Assembly: GCA_018897105.1 (NCBI GenBank)
Contig: JAHILF010000147.1
Span: 1-44,436, forward strand
Origin: Pseudomonadota bacterium
GTDB lineage: Bacteria; Desulfobacterota; Desulfobulbia; Desulfobulbales; SURF-16
DNA: 44,436 bases
Direction: 5' to 3'
In this document: in pieces, positions 9,251 through 17,492 of the stretch
Position numbering within the stretch: the stretch's first letter is position 1
Layout of the letters: the number at the start of each line of letters is the position of its first letter
The notes under the pieces: generated by a model
Databases searched by the model: none
Seen by the model: only the letters and a program-made list of their open reading frames with translations
Told to the model about the DNA's origin: nothing
Made by a program: the position numbers and the translations under genes

Positions 9251-9898
9251 CCCCCCCCCGATCATCAATTGATTGATGAGTGTCGTGCGAATCACCCCCA
9301 ACCGCAGCCAGCGCCGTGCCGAGGTGGTCACCTGCTGATCCAGGATATGAATGCGTCCTTGCCTTCTTAATAACTGCACCAGGTAAAAATCTTCCATCAC
9401 CGGCACTTCCGGGAAGCCTCCCAACTCCCGGAAAAGAGCAGCGCGCAGAAAAATGGCCTGATCGCCGTAAGGAAATTGCAAGAATCGTGACCGCAGATTC
9501 GCTGCTCCGGCAACCCATTTTAATCTTTTTTGCGGTGAATCAATGGCAAGCCTGAATGCTCCTGCCACGATGTGCCGCTGTGCCATGGTTATCCGCACAT
9601 AACGGGCATATTCATGGGGTAATCGTGTATCGCCGTGCAAAAAAAGAAAAACTTCACCCTGCGCCTCTGACGCCCCTCTGTTCAACTGCCTTGCCCGACC
9701 AGGAGGTGACAACACAACCTTTGCCCCGGCATTACGAGCAAGCACCACGGTATCATCCCCGCTTCCGCCGTCAACGACCACTTTCTCTACATAATCATCA
9801 CCTTCTGTTGAGTGAAGAGTTTCTTTGATGTATTTGGCCTCATTCAGTGCAGGGATGATAATGGATAGATAAGGTGTGCTCCGGGAATAATTTTTCAT
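9194..9898 (-). CDS. TIGR04283-type glycosyltransferase family 2 protein (arsenosugar-type)
   Basis: 234 residues, GT-A fold. It begins with LSIIIPALNEAKYI, then DGGSGDDT, HGDTRLP (DXD equivalent), YGDQAIF, VMEDFYL and a C-terminal TSARRW. This set marks the family named TIGR04283, originally linked to arsenosugar biosynthesis loci; the actual substrate is unproven. The start overlaps the stop of its TIGR04282 partner (ATGA), the usual pairing of these families. The codons for residues GGG near the C-terminus fall in a run of nine C on the plus strand (9251-9259), a slippage-prone tract close to the convergent cvpA stop. Confidence 0.87.
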   Translation of the reverse strand: MKNYSRSTPYLSIIIPALNEAKYIKETLHSTEGDDYVEKVVVDGGSGDDTVVLARNAGAKVVLSPPGRARQLNRGASEAQGEVFLFLHGDTRLPHEYARYVRITMAQRHIVAGAFRLAIDSPQKRLKWVAGAANLRSRFLQFPYGDQAIFLRAALFRELGGFPEVPVMEDFYLVQLLRRQGRIHILDQQVTTSARRWLRLGVIRTTLINQLMIGGGLLGLPLDFLAKIYGVVHK

Positions 9899-10551
9899 TC
9901 GCTGCTTGTAGGAAAATGTAAGGCGAAGCTGGAACCGTCAAGGTTTTGCAGATCCTCGGGACGGTCTATATCGGCAAGTGTTGGCAAAAGAGCAAGGGCT
10001 AATCCTCTTTTTCTTGCAATTTCAATTGTTTGCGAAAGAACATTTTCGGTTCCCCAGTCAATATCCGCCCACAGCAAATGATCAGCTTTACTTAAACCGA
10101 TGAGATAATAGCCGCCGTCATACGCCGGTCCGAGGACAAGATCATTTTTCTGCAGCAGATCAAACCCGTATGCGAGAATTTCCGGAGTGAGAAATGGACA
10201 GTCTGATCCGACTATGATAACGTGTTCCATGCCTGCGTTAAAGCTGCTGGCAAAGGAATGGGCCAATCGTTCTCCCAGGCTGCCCTTACTTTGCGGCAGA
10301 CAGATCATCGACGACGGAATCCATCTCTGCAACTCCTGCTCATTACCGCCTTCGTAATGAACGGCAATTGACAGATTTCTTTTATTGGCCAGTTCACAGC
10401 ACTGGGCAAAGGTATATTCTGCCATCATTCTCTGGAGATCGGCAGCCCCCGTCATACCCAAGGCAGGTATCAATCTTGTTTTTGTCTGACCCGGTTTCGG
10501 AAACCTGGTGAACACAATAAGAATCTCTCTGATCAAATCGGCCTGTGCCAT
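9895..10551 (-). CDS. TIGR04282-type (DUF2064) glycosyltransferase/nucleotidyltransferase
   Basis: 218 residues of the DUF2064/TIGR04282 family, a GT-A-like nucleotide-sugar fold. Visible motifs: FTRFPKPGQTKTRL (N-terminal nucleotide-binding loop), VGSDCPFL (metal-binding Asp), LGPAYDGGYYLIGL and TLADIDRPEDL. Members occur next to TIGR04283 proteins and, in some genomes, next to ArsM/ArsS arsenosugar genes, but many hosts lack those, so the role is only suggested. It is the first gene of the two-gene minus-strand unit. Confidence 0.87.
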   Translation of the reverse strand: MAQADLIREILIVFTRFPKPGQTKTRLIPALGMTGAADLQRMMAEYTFAQCCELANKRNLSIAVHYEGGNEQELQRWIPSSMICLPQSKGSLGERLAHSFASSFNAGMEHVIIVGSDCPFLTPEILAYGFDLLQKNDLVLGPAYDGGYYLIGLSKADHLLWADIDWGTENVLSQTIEIARKRGLALALLPTLADIDRPEDLQNLDGSSFALHFPTSSE

Positions 10552-10583
10552 CCCGTAGAAATCTTTGTTGTCAGTACTGGTGA

Positions 10584-10611
10584 TTGTCAGTTATTTTGCG
10601 TCCATTACTAT
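10584..10611 (+). promoter_or_regulatory. Candidate sigma70 promoter for the UPF0280 gene
   Basis: TTGTCA (10584-10589) is separated by 16 bp from TACTAT (10606-10611), about 60 bp upstream of the ATG at 10675. An AGGA Shine-Dalgarno sequence sits 6 bases before that ATG. Matches to consensus are partial and it was judged by eye only. Confidence 0.3.
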
Positions 10612-10674
10612 GCCATTTATGACCTGCCTTGACCAGTATAAACCTTCAGCACAAGGCTTTTAACAGGATATGCT

Positions 10675-11445
10675 ATGAAATCTAAACGCAAGAGGAAGAA
10701 TCCTGATCCCCTCTCCTACCGGCAAAGAGATTATCGAGGCATCATTGCTCCCAAGGCAATGACCCGATGTCACGTTTCAATCCTCGAAACTGATCTTCTC
10801 ATCCTTGCCAATAGTGATGTCACGACTCAGGCCGCTCACCTCGTGATGCAATACAGAAGTCACCTGGAAACCTATATCAGTAGACATACCGATTTTCTTA
10901 CCTCACTTGTTCCCCTCGATAAGGACCCTCTTGCCCCGCCCATCGTCAAAGAGATGCTGAATGCCGCCACGCTCACTGGCGTAGGTCCTATGGCTGCAGT
11001 TGCAGGCGCGATTGCCGAATTTGTAGGTCGCGATTTACTGAAAACAGTTACAGATGAAATTATCATTGAGAATGGGGGGGATATATTCATGCACAGGCAT
11101 CAGGACAGTATTGCCGCAATTTTTGCCGGAGCCTCACCTCTCAGCAATAAAATCGGCATCAAAATTCCTAAAAGCTTTATGCCACTCGGAATTTGTACTT
11201 CTTCAGGAACGATCGGTCACTCACTCAGCTTTGGCCAGGCCGATTCAGTCACGGTTCTTGCAGCATCAGCATCAGTAGCTGATGCTGCTGCAACTCGCCT
11301 CGGGAATGAGTTGACAAAAAAAACTGATATGAATCATGCGTTGGCTGTTGCCAGGAATCTGTCTGGACTGCGGGGAGTTGTCATTGTTAAAGACGATCAT
11401 CTCGGGGTATGGGGAGACATAGAACTGGCACCATTGCATGGGTAA
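10675..11445 (+). CDS. UPF0280 family protein (ApbE-like fold)
   Basis: 256 residues matching the UPF0280 pattern: YRQRDYR near the N-terminus, TGVGPMAAVAGAIAEFVG (about 100), IENGGDIF (about 135) and LGICTSSGTIGHSLSFGQADSVTVLA (about 180). This family shares the fold of ApbE flavin transferases and is widespread in anaerobes and methanogens; its reaction is not established. It stands alone on the plus strand with its own ribosome-binding site and converges on the terminator of the large exoprotein gene. Confidence 0.85.
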   Translation: MKSKRKRKNPDPLSYRQRDYRGIIAPKAMTRCHVSILETDLLILANSDVTTQAAHLVMQYRSHLETYISRHTDFLTSLVPLDKDPLAPPIVKEMLNAATLTGVGPMAAVAGAIAEFVGRDLLKTVTDEIIIENGGDIFMHRHQDSIAAIFAGASPLSNKIGIKIPKSFMPLGICTSSGTIGHSLSFGQADSVTVLAASASVADAAATRLGNELTKKTDMNHALAVARNLSGLRGVVIVKDDHLGVWGDIELAPLHG

Positions 11446-11495
11446 TGCAAATAATTTTTCGGGGGCAGGCATCCTGTTTAATTTTGCATGGAACC

Positions 11496-11534
11496 AAAAA
11501 AAAGAGAGGACCTGCAGATAAGAGGCCCTCTCTT
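11496..11534 (-). terminator. Rho-independent terminator of the large exoprotein gene
   Basis: AAGAGAGG (11502-11509) pairs with CCTCTCTT (11527-11534), with a further CC/GG pair after one mismatch and an 11-base loop. Read on the minus strand the stem is followed by a run of eight T. It lies 22 bp beyond the stop codon at 11556. Confidence 0.85.
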
Positions 11535-11555
11535 GCGGATGAACCCGTTCCCTTT

Positions 11556-14500
11556 TTACTGAACCGAGCCAAACTGTGCAGCTATTTCCTCAAGAGGCAA
11601 ACTTGACACTCCATTGATATAATTAATTAAATCATTTCCATCTATATCGTTATCATGATCATCATCGGCCGTCAACCCGCCAATCGTTTTCTCCAGAGTA
11701 CCAAGTGCGATAAAACCAACATTTTCTCCCAAATGACTTGTATCGTTATCAACCGATTTTTCTTCATCGACTCTCAGTTGCACCCCTGTTGCCGTCAAAA
11801 GCTCATAGCGTAAACTTGCCGGATCATCATCCTCCGCTGTCTGCATACCCGCCAACATGACCGGTGACAAGCCAAACAGGGTATTAAAATTAATGCCAAG
11901 CCATTGATCGGTCACGGCCTGTTCAGTTTTTCGTACTTCATAAACAAGATCACCCAATGTACCGGCTGATGGCTCCCAGGCAACATAACTTATCGTTTCC
12001 TGCTGGTGGAACGGCTCACTGCTGCTGCTTTGTTCCTGCAGCTTGTATTCAAATCCTGTTGCGGTTACATTACGTACTCTTCCCGTTACGGCACTGCTTT
12101 CATTAGCCGTGTTTACTGAGGTGAATACCACTGGGGCTGTGCTGAACTGACGCGCAAAAGCTGTTTGTGCAAAACCTTGTGTGTTGGCAGTTGTAAAGGT
12201 TCCCGCCTCCACTCTTGCTCCGTTTTCTAGCACATAACTGCCTGATTCCATGGCAATATAACCGATATTTTCATTTGCGTGCTCGGCAATCTGTTGATAT
12301 TCCCAGTTCTGGAAGCGAATATTAAAGCCTGTGCGCTGCACATCGACGATGCGTATCACCCCTGCAGTTTTATCGTTATCACTGGCCGGTTCGGCGACAA
12401 CAATAGGATTTTCTATCGGCTCTGAGAATTCAACCCATTGCCAATCTCCACCCACGCTTACTTCACCCGTTTCCATGATAAATGGAGGTACAGTTACCTC
12501 TATATCCACTACCTTCTTTGCCGTCTCGCCATTGTTATCTAAAACAATTAATGTAACTGAATAGACACCACTGATGAGGAATCGGTGTTGGGTTAATGCT
12601 CCGGCAGCAATTTCTCCATCACCGAAGTTCCATGAGTAGGTGACAATTTCTCCATCCGGGTCATCCGATCCTGTTCCATCAAATATCCATTGCGCTGAAT
12701 TATCCGGGGAAACGGTTGCGACAAATGCTGCCACAGGCGGCATATTTTCAATATCTCCTATTATCGTTATACTCGCAACATCCTGGGAGACTGCTCCACT
12801 GTTATCTGTTACAATAAGTGACACGGTGTATTGCCCAATTACCGAATAGGTGTGATTGAATGATGGTCCACTTGCTATGGTTCCATCACCAAAATTCCAT
12901 TGGTAGCTGACAATTTCACCGTCAGGATCGCTTGATGACATTCCGCTTAATTCTGCTGTATATGGGGAATCAGCTGGCACCTGATATTGAATGACCGCCA
13001 CCGGAGGCAAGTTTGCTGGCTTTTCATCTATCATGACCGACACAGTTGCCAGATTTGACTCATAATTACCGTCACTTGCCTGGAAGGTGAAGCTGTCCGC
13101 CCCTAACGCATTGGTATTTGGTAAGTAAACAAATTCACCTGTGGCTGCATTCGTTATAACCGCAGATCCCAAGCTCCCATTGCTGGTTATTGAATAAGTT
13201 AAGGAATCACCATCAGGATCTGTAGCGCTGAGTGTTCCACCGGCGGAATTCCCCTGTGTTGTTTCTAAACTGCCATTTGTCGCCACTGGCGGGTTATTGC
13301 TGATCTGGGCAGTCCAAACTACTTCTGTTGAATAGTCACTTTCGAACGTCTCACTGTCATATGCTGTTGCGGCAAAGTAGTAAGTTTTGCCGAGGGTCAA
13401 CCCTTTGATTGAAGCAGTTGTCTCAGTTTTGGGGACTTCTACAACTTGTGTGTAATTCCTACTCGCCAGCCCATAATGGATCCGATAACCAGCTAGGTTA
13501 GCTTCTGTATTTGCTGTCCAGGTAAATGTTGCAATTGCATTCCCAGCGGTTGTGATATCTATGGTTATGCTTGCTATATTTGAATCTGCTTTGCCGTCAT
13601 TTACCTTAAATGTAAAACTGTCGGAACCGGTTGCCTGCGGATTAGGCGTATAGGTAAATGTTCCACTGGTCGAGTCATTTATTACTGCTGTGCCCAGACT
13701 TCCGTTGCTCGCGATTGCATACGTTAATGGGTCGTTGTCAGCGTCGATTGCCGAGAGCTTGCCAGTGGCGGATATTTCCTCTGTTGTGGTGATGTGCATT
13801 CCTGAAGCTATCGGAACTGCATTAATTTGTTGTATTGTAACAAGAACAGTTGCTATGTTCGAATCTGTTTTGCCGTCATTTACCTTAAAGGTAAAGCTGT
13901 CGGTTCCGATTGCCAGAAGGTTCGGCGTAAAGGTGAATGTTCCTCTGGATGGATCATTTATTATTGCTGTACCCAGGCTACCGTTACTTACGATAGTATA
14001 AATTAGAGGGTCATTATCACCATCCGCAGCTGACAGTTGTCCTCCGATGGTAATACCCATATCAGTCGTTATACTTGCACTTGAAGCGATCGGTGCCGTG
14101 TTGACTACTAACGTATCTATAGTGACTGTGACAACAGCCTCATTTGAGTCAGAGGACCCGTCATTTGCTTTGAAGGAAAAGCTGTCCGTACCTGTTGCCT
14201 GATTGTTCGGAATATAGGTGAATGCACCTGTTGTGGCATTGATTATGACTGCTGATCCTAAATTACCATTGCTTACAATTGAATATGTCAACGTATCGTT
14301 ATCGACATCAATTGCGCTGAAATTTCCTGAAACTGGATTCCCTTCAGTTGTTTGTATAATAGACCCTGTTGCCACAGGTGCAGTGTTGGAATTTTCTGCT
14401 GCAGCCCAAACTACCTCTGTCGAATAGTCGCTCTCAAAATTATCAGCATCATAGGCAGTTGCTGCAAAATAATATGTTATTCCGGGGGCTAAATCAGTTA

Positions 14501-14714
14501 CAGTGGCAGTGGTTTCTGTTTTTGGGACCAAGAGGACACTGTCGTAATTTCTGCTGGTTGTCCCATAATGGATTTTGTAACCAGCCAGATTTGTTTCTGT
14601 GTTCGCGGTCCATGTAAAAGTCGCATCAGCCGCGTACAGATACTCCCATCCTGTAAATAGAAATAATGCCGTAAAGATCAACGCAAGCAACCCTTCCCGC
14701 CGCTGCTTCATCAT
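11556..14714 (-). CDS. Large secreted modular protein (FN3, tandem-95/cadherin-like, PKD, lectin-like, EF-hand-like)
   Basis: 1052 residues from the ATG at 14714, chosen because it gives an immediate signal peptide (MMKQRREGLLALIFTALFLF, cleavage near 29-30); the frame remains open upstream to 14822. Modules: FN3 (about 30-105), three tandem-95/cadherin-like repeats (about 110-200, 206-295, 300-387), a second near-copy of the FN3 (395-470), a fourth cadherin-like repeat (475-565), two PKD domains with WNFGDG (568-652, 658-742), three H-type-lectin-like modules (about 750-1005) and a dockerin/EF-hand-like DHDNDIDGNDL (1019-1029). Likely an extracellular, calcium-dependent adhesive or polysaccharide-binding protein. 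No sortase or autotransporter anchor is visible. Ends in a strong terminator. Confidence 0.85.
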   Translation of the reverse strand: MMKQRREGLLALIFTALFLFTGWEYLYAADATFTWTANTETNLAGYKIHYGTTSRNYDSVLLVPKTETTATVTDLAPGITYYFAATAYDADNFESDYSTEVVWAAAENSNTAPVATGSIIQTTEGNPVSGNFSAIDVDNDTLTYSIVSNGNLGSAVIINATTGAFTYIPNNQATGTDSFSFKANDGSSDSNEAVVTVTIDTLVVNTAPIASSASITTDMGITIGGQLSAADGDNDPLIYTIVSNGSLGTAIINDPSRGTFTFTPNLLAIGTDSFTFKVNDGKTDSNIATVLVTIQQINAVPIASGMHITTTEEISATGKLSAIDADNDPLTYAIASNGSLGTAVINDSTSGTFTYTPNPQATGSDSFTFKVNDGKADSNIASITIDITTAGNAIATFTWTANTEANLAGYRIHYGLASRNYTQVVEVPKTETTASIKGLTLGKTYYFAATAYDSETFESDYSTEVVWTAQISNNPPVATNGSLETTQGNSAGGTLSATDPDGDSLTYSITSNGSLGSAVITNAATGEFVYLPNTNALGADSFTFQASDGNYESNLATVSVMIDEKPANLPPVAVIQYQVPADSPYTAELSGMSSSDPDGEIVSYQWNFGDGTIASGPSFNHTYSVIGQYTVSLIVTDNSGAVSQDVASITIIGDIENMPPVAAFVATVSPDNSAQWIFDGTGSDDPDGEIVTYSWNFGDGEIAAGALTQHRFLISGVYSVTLIVLDNNGETAKKVVDIEVTVPPFIMETGEVSVGGDWQWVEFSEPIENPIVVAEPASDNDKTAGVIRIVDVQRTGFNIRFQNWEYQQIAEHANENIGYIAMESGSYVLENGARVEAGTFTTANTQGFAQTAFARQFSTAPVVFTSVNTANESSAVTGRVRNVTATGFEYKLQEQSSSSEPFHQQETISYVAWEPSAGTLGDLVYEVRKTEQAVTDQWLGINFNTLFGLSPVMLAGMQTAEDDDPASLRYELLTATGVQLRVDEEKSVDNDTSHLGENVGFIALGTLEKTIGGLTADDDHDNDIDGNDLINYINGVSSLPLEEIAAQFGSVQ

Positions 14715-14858
14715 GTGGCATTTTTTGTTGTCTCCATGTAATATTTTTGTTGCCGCATGGGAGATCAGACAATTAAAAGGATTGCTTCCGGCTTTCTTAT
14801 TTTCTATTGGTTGTGTTCGCATAAGTGTTACTTTATTGGCCTTTTGCTTCCTTTGGCC

Positions 14859-15662
14859 TCAACTCGTTTTTAATGGATTTTGTTTCAATACCCATGCCAG
14901 CCAGTTCATCTGCTTTTCTGAAAATTTATCTTTCTTCTTTTCCAAGAAGCTGAGGAATGACTCTTTGTTATTAAACAAAACTGCATAATATCCTTCTGCG
15001 TAGGCTCCATGGCCAAGGAGTGATATTTTTCCTTCCTTCTCAAAACTTACGATCAAATCCAAGTTTCTATAAATTGTCGCATTTTCCTGTTTGGAAATGA
15101 CCCCGTACTTTTCTCTTTCAAAATAGTTAGCAACAAACCAGATGGTCACCAAGGCAAGGATGAGGGCGACAATTGATGCTATCTTTGTTATTAAATTGTA
15201 TGTCTGCTGGTTAAATATATCTTTGAATGTGAACGGAATATATTTAGCAATTGCCTTCTCAATTTCTCTTGCCGGGGCAGGTATTCCCAGTACGGCTTTA
15301 CCTGTGTAATTTTCCACATCACTTATTGCGACTTCATCCAGCGGGTCAACCATTGCGAGTTTTAGTATTTTTTTCTTTTCTTCAGTTGCAAGTGGCATTA
15401 CACCGTATTTCTTGCATAAATATTTGGGCAATATCCTTCTCACTTCAGGATCAAATTCCGTTTCAATTTTTATACGTGGCACTCCTTGCTGTTTTGCTAA
15501 GATATCGATGAGCTGTTCATCACTGATAACCCCCATTTTCAACAGAATCGTACCCAATCTTCTATTGCCTGTGACCTGAATCCGCAATGCATCCTCAACA
15601 TCCCTTTGACTTATCAATCCATTTTCTATTAAGAGCTCTCCAAGTCGATATCTCGTAGTCAT
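14859..15662 (-). CDS. MshEN (GspE N-terminal) domain protein with one membrane segment
   Basis: 267 residues. Two consecutive 24-residue-type MshEN motifs are seen: RLGELLIENGLISQRDVEDALRIQ (6-29) and RLGTILLKMGVISDEQLIDILAKQ (35-58), followed by the rest of a T2SSE_N domain to about 140. In MshE these motifs bind cyclic di-GMP. The secretion ATPase domain is absent; instead there is a transmembrane helix (about 159-180) and a roughly 85-residue C-terminal domain I do not recognise. The start at 15662 is supported by AGGAGG eight bases upstream. It lies 144 bp upstream of the large exoprotein gene on the same strand, which suggests a shared function. Confidence 0.8.
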   Translation of the reverse strand: MTTRYRLGELLIENGLISQRDVEDALRIQVTGNRRLGTILLKMGVISDEQLIDILAKQQGVPRIKIETEFDPEVRRILPKYLCKKYGVMPLATEEKKKILKLAMVDPLDEVAISDVENYTGKAVLGIPAPAREIEKAIAKYIPFTFKDIFNQQTYNLITKIASIVALILALVTIWFVANYFEREKYGVISKQENATIYRNLDLIVSFEKEGKISLLGHGAYAEGYYAVLFNNKESFLSFLEKKKDKFSEKQMNWLAWVLKQNPLKTS

Positions 15663-15783
15663 GTTCAATCCCTCCTGCTTCACCTTTTCATTTTTATCTG
15701 GCCAGATCACTAAAGCTTCTAAGCAAGTTATATGCCTTGCTTTATCTCTGTTCTTATTGTGCTGACTTCTTTTTCATTATATC

Positions 15784-15820
15784 AAAAAAAATCCGGGAAT
15801 ACTGATGTATTCCCGGATTT
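15784..15820 (-). terminator. Strong rho-independent terminator after the HAD phosphatase gene
   Basis: A perfect 14-bp stem, AAATCCGGGAATAC (15789-15802) with its complement at 15807-15820 and a TGAT loop. On the minus strand the stem runs into eight T. It lies about 40 bp beyond the HAD gene stop at 15862 and insulates the MshEN/exoprotein pair. Confidence 0.92.
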
Positions 15821-15861
15821 GATTTTACCCGATTTATAATTATATATTTTTTATCAAAATT

Positions 15862-16542
15862 TTAATGAGTTGCGATTAATTCCTTGAAAAAAATAATTGA
15901 TGGAAATTTTTTCGAATAGGCAACCGGTTTTTTACTGCTTGATTTTGCAACAAATATCAATTGCTTAATCCCATATTTTTCTGCGCTTTCCAAGACAAGT
16001 TCATTATCATCGGCAAGTATACATTTATTTCTGTCAAAGTTAAGCATTTTTTCTAGTTTTTCCCAGAACATAGGGTCTTCCTTGGCAACACCAATTTCTT
16101 CAGAACATATTATCCTGTCAAAATATTGCTCAATATCCGTATTAGCCATTTTAATAGCAAGTGTTTTACTATGTGCATTTGTCACTAAGTAAATTTTTTT
16201 AACATTTTCTTTGCAGAATTTTAAAAAATCTATGACGTATGGATGCATCTGAATAAGATGGTTCATTTTTGCTTTCATCTCGGCAATATTGATTCCAAGT
16301 TCCTTTGACCAGTAATTGATGTCAGTCCACTCTAATGTACCCTCCTTGCTTTTATATTTTCCCATTAATTCTTCATAAGCATCCCCAAAATTCATCCCAT
16401 GCAGTTGTGCATATACTGTGGGGACATGTTCCTCCCAGAAATAATCGTCAAAATGTTTATCAAGCAGAGTCCCGTCCATATCGAGCAGAACGGTTTCTAT
16501 CTCATTCCAGTCCATTTCAGTCTCAATTTTTTTCTTATTCAT
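15862..16542 (-). CDS. HAD-superfamily hydrolase, YrfG-like (GMP/IMP nucleotidase type)
   Basis: 226 residues with HAD motifs: LLDMDGTLLD (nucleophile Asp, about 18-27), LVTNAH (motif II), a lysine before EDPMFW (motif III) and ILADDNELVL (motif IV). The HFDDYFWEEHVP segment and overall length match YrfG, a purine 5'-nucleotidase of enterobacteria; a different phosphate monoester is possible. Its start lies 4 bp after the stop of the Cys-cluster gene, so the two are likely co-transcribed and end in the strong terminator. Confidence 0.85.
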   Translation of the reverse strand: MNKKKIETEMDWNEIETVLLDMDGTLLDKHFDDYFWEEHVPTVYAQLHGMNFGDAYEELMGKYKSKEGTLEWTDINYWSKELGINIAEMKAKMNHLIQMHPYVIDFLKFCKENVKKIYLVTNAHSKTLAIKMANTDIEQYFDRIICSEEIGVAKEDPMFWEKLEKMLNFDRNKCILADDNELVLESAEKYGIKQLIFVAKSSSKKPVAYSKKFPSIIFFKELIATH

Positions 16543-16546
16543 TTTT

Positions 16547-17323
16547 TTACTTATTGTTGAAGATTTCCTCGATGGTTTTTAAGCCTATCTTTGCAGAAAG
16601 AACAGTTTGCAGATATAGGTTTACTTCATTTTCCTCTTCCGGTTTCAGTAAAAATCCAGGAATCGGTTCTGCTGTTAATGTATTACTTATTGCACTGTTA
16701 ATCATTTCATCATCACTGATATATTTTTTTACACCACCGTTCGCTTTGTGATTTGCTAGTGCCAATAGCACATCAAGCATATTACCCCAATATCCTTTTT
16801 GCCCCAAATGTTCAATTAACTGCATTGTTACCGTATTGATAACTAATAGCCTTTCGTCGAGACATGCAGATCCGTAATCGTGACAATCTCTTGTTGAAGC
16901 AAAACTCCTGCAGATAAATGGCCGTACGGCATATATATTACAACAATTTTCCTCTAAAAATGGACATATCCCGTTTTGTTGCGGCTGTTCTACCTCTCCA
17001 TACTCAGTGTTTTTTTCAAGGCACAGCCGTGCAAAGTCGTTTGTTGTCAGTTTGACATACTGTGCCTGTCTCTTGTGTAACAGTTTTCCCGCAAACCACG
17101 TTTCTTTCTTCTGCTGCACAATATAATTATAAATATGTTGGCCTTCAACTGCAGTGATCATGACGTTTTGCGTGCAGCACAGAGAACAACCACGATGACA
17201 GTGAAATGTTTCGTTTTCAATCCACTGTTGGTATTTCTCGAAAATTGATTCTAATATTTTATTTTTTAATCCATTCATTTTTACGACCGCTTCGCAATTG
17301 TTTTTAATTGGATTCAACATCAA
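16547..17323 (-). CDS. YkgJ-type cysteine-cluster protein
   Basis: 258 residues. A CHRGCSLCC cluster (about 42-50), a CPFLEENCCNIYAVRPFICRSF segment (about 120-140) and CHDYGSAC form the family signature thought to bind a metal, zinc or an Fe-S cluster, by analogy with the YkgJ/FliB group. Some members are linked to lysine methylation of flagellin, but nothing here proves that role. No signal peptide. First of a two-gene unit with the HAD phosphatase; 170 bp separate it from pyrD upstream. Confidence 0.72.
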   Translation of the reverse strand: MMLNPIKNNCEAVVKMNGLKNKILESIFEKYQQWIENETFHCHRGCSLCCTQNVMITAVEGQHIYNYIVQQKKETWFAGKLLHKRQAQYVKLTTNDFARLCLEKNTEYGEVEQPQQNGICPFLEENCCNIYAVRPFICRSFASTRDCHDYGSACLDERLLVINTVTMQLIEHLGQKGYWGNMLDVLLALANHKANGGVKKYISDDEMINSAISNTLTAEPIPGFLLKPEEENEVNLYLQTVLSAKIGLKTIEEIFNNK

Positions 17324-17492
17324 CCCATTGACAATATTTTGGGAGGGTTAGCGCAGATAATAAACTTATTATGAGAAAGGAAGGAGATGGAGCTGTGACA
17401 GTTTTGACTAGCCCGCAGACCATTATTATGCCGTGAGGTGAAAAACCAGGTAATGGGCAATCCAAGGCGGCTATACACACTATGTTACCACA

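Noticed and set aside
14715-14822. Longer N-terminus of the exoprotein
   Set aside because: The additional 36 residues would precede the signal peptide and are not typical of exported proteins; ATG 14714 places the signal at the start.
17324-17492. Riboswitch in the gap between pyrD and the YkgJ-type gene
   Set aside because: Some G-rich motifs recall known aptamers, but I could not fold them to any established class such as c-di-GMP, cobalamin or SAM.
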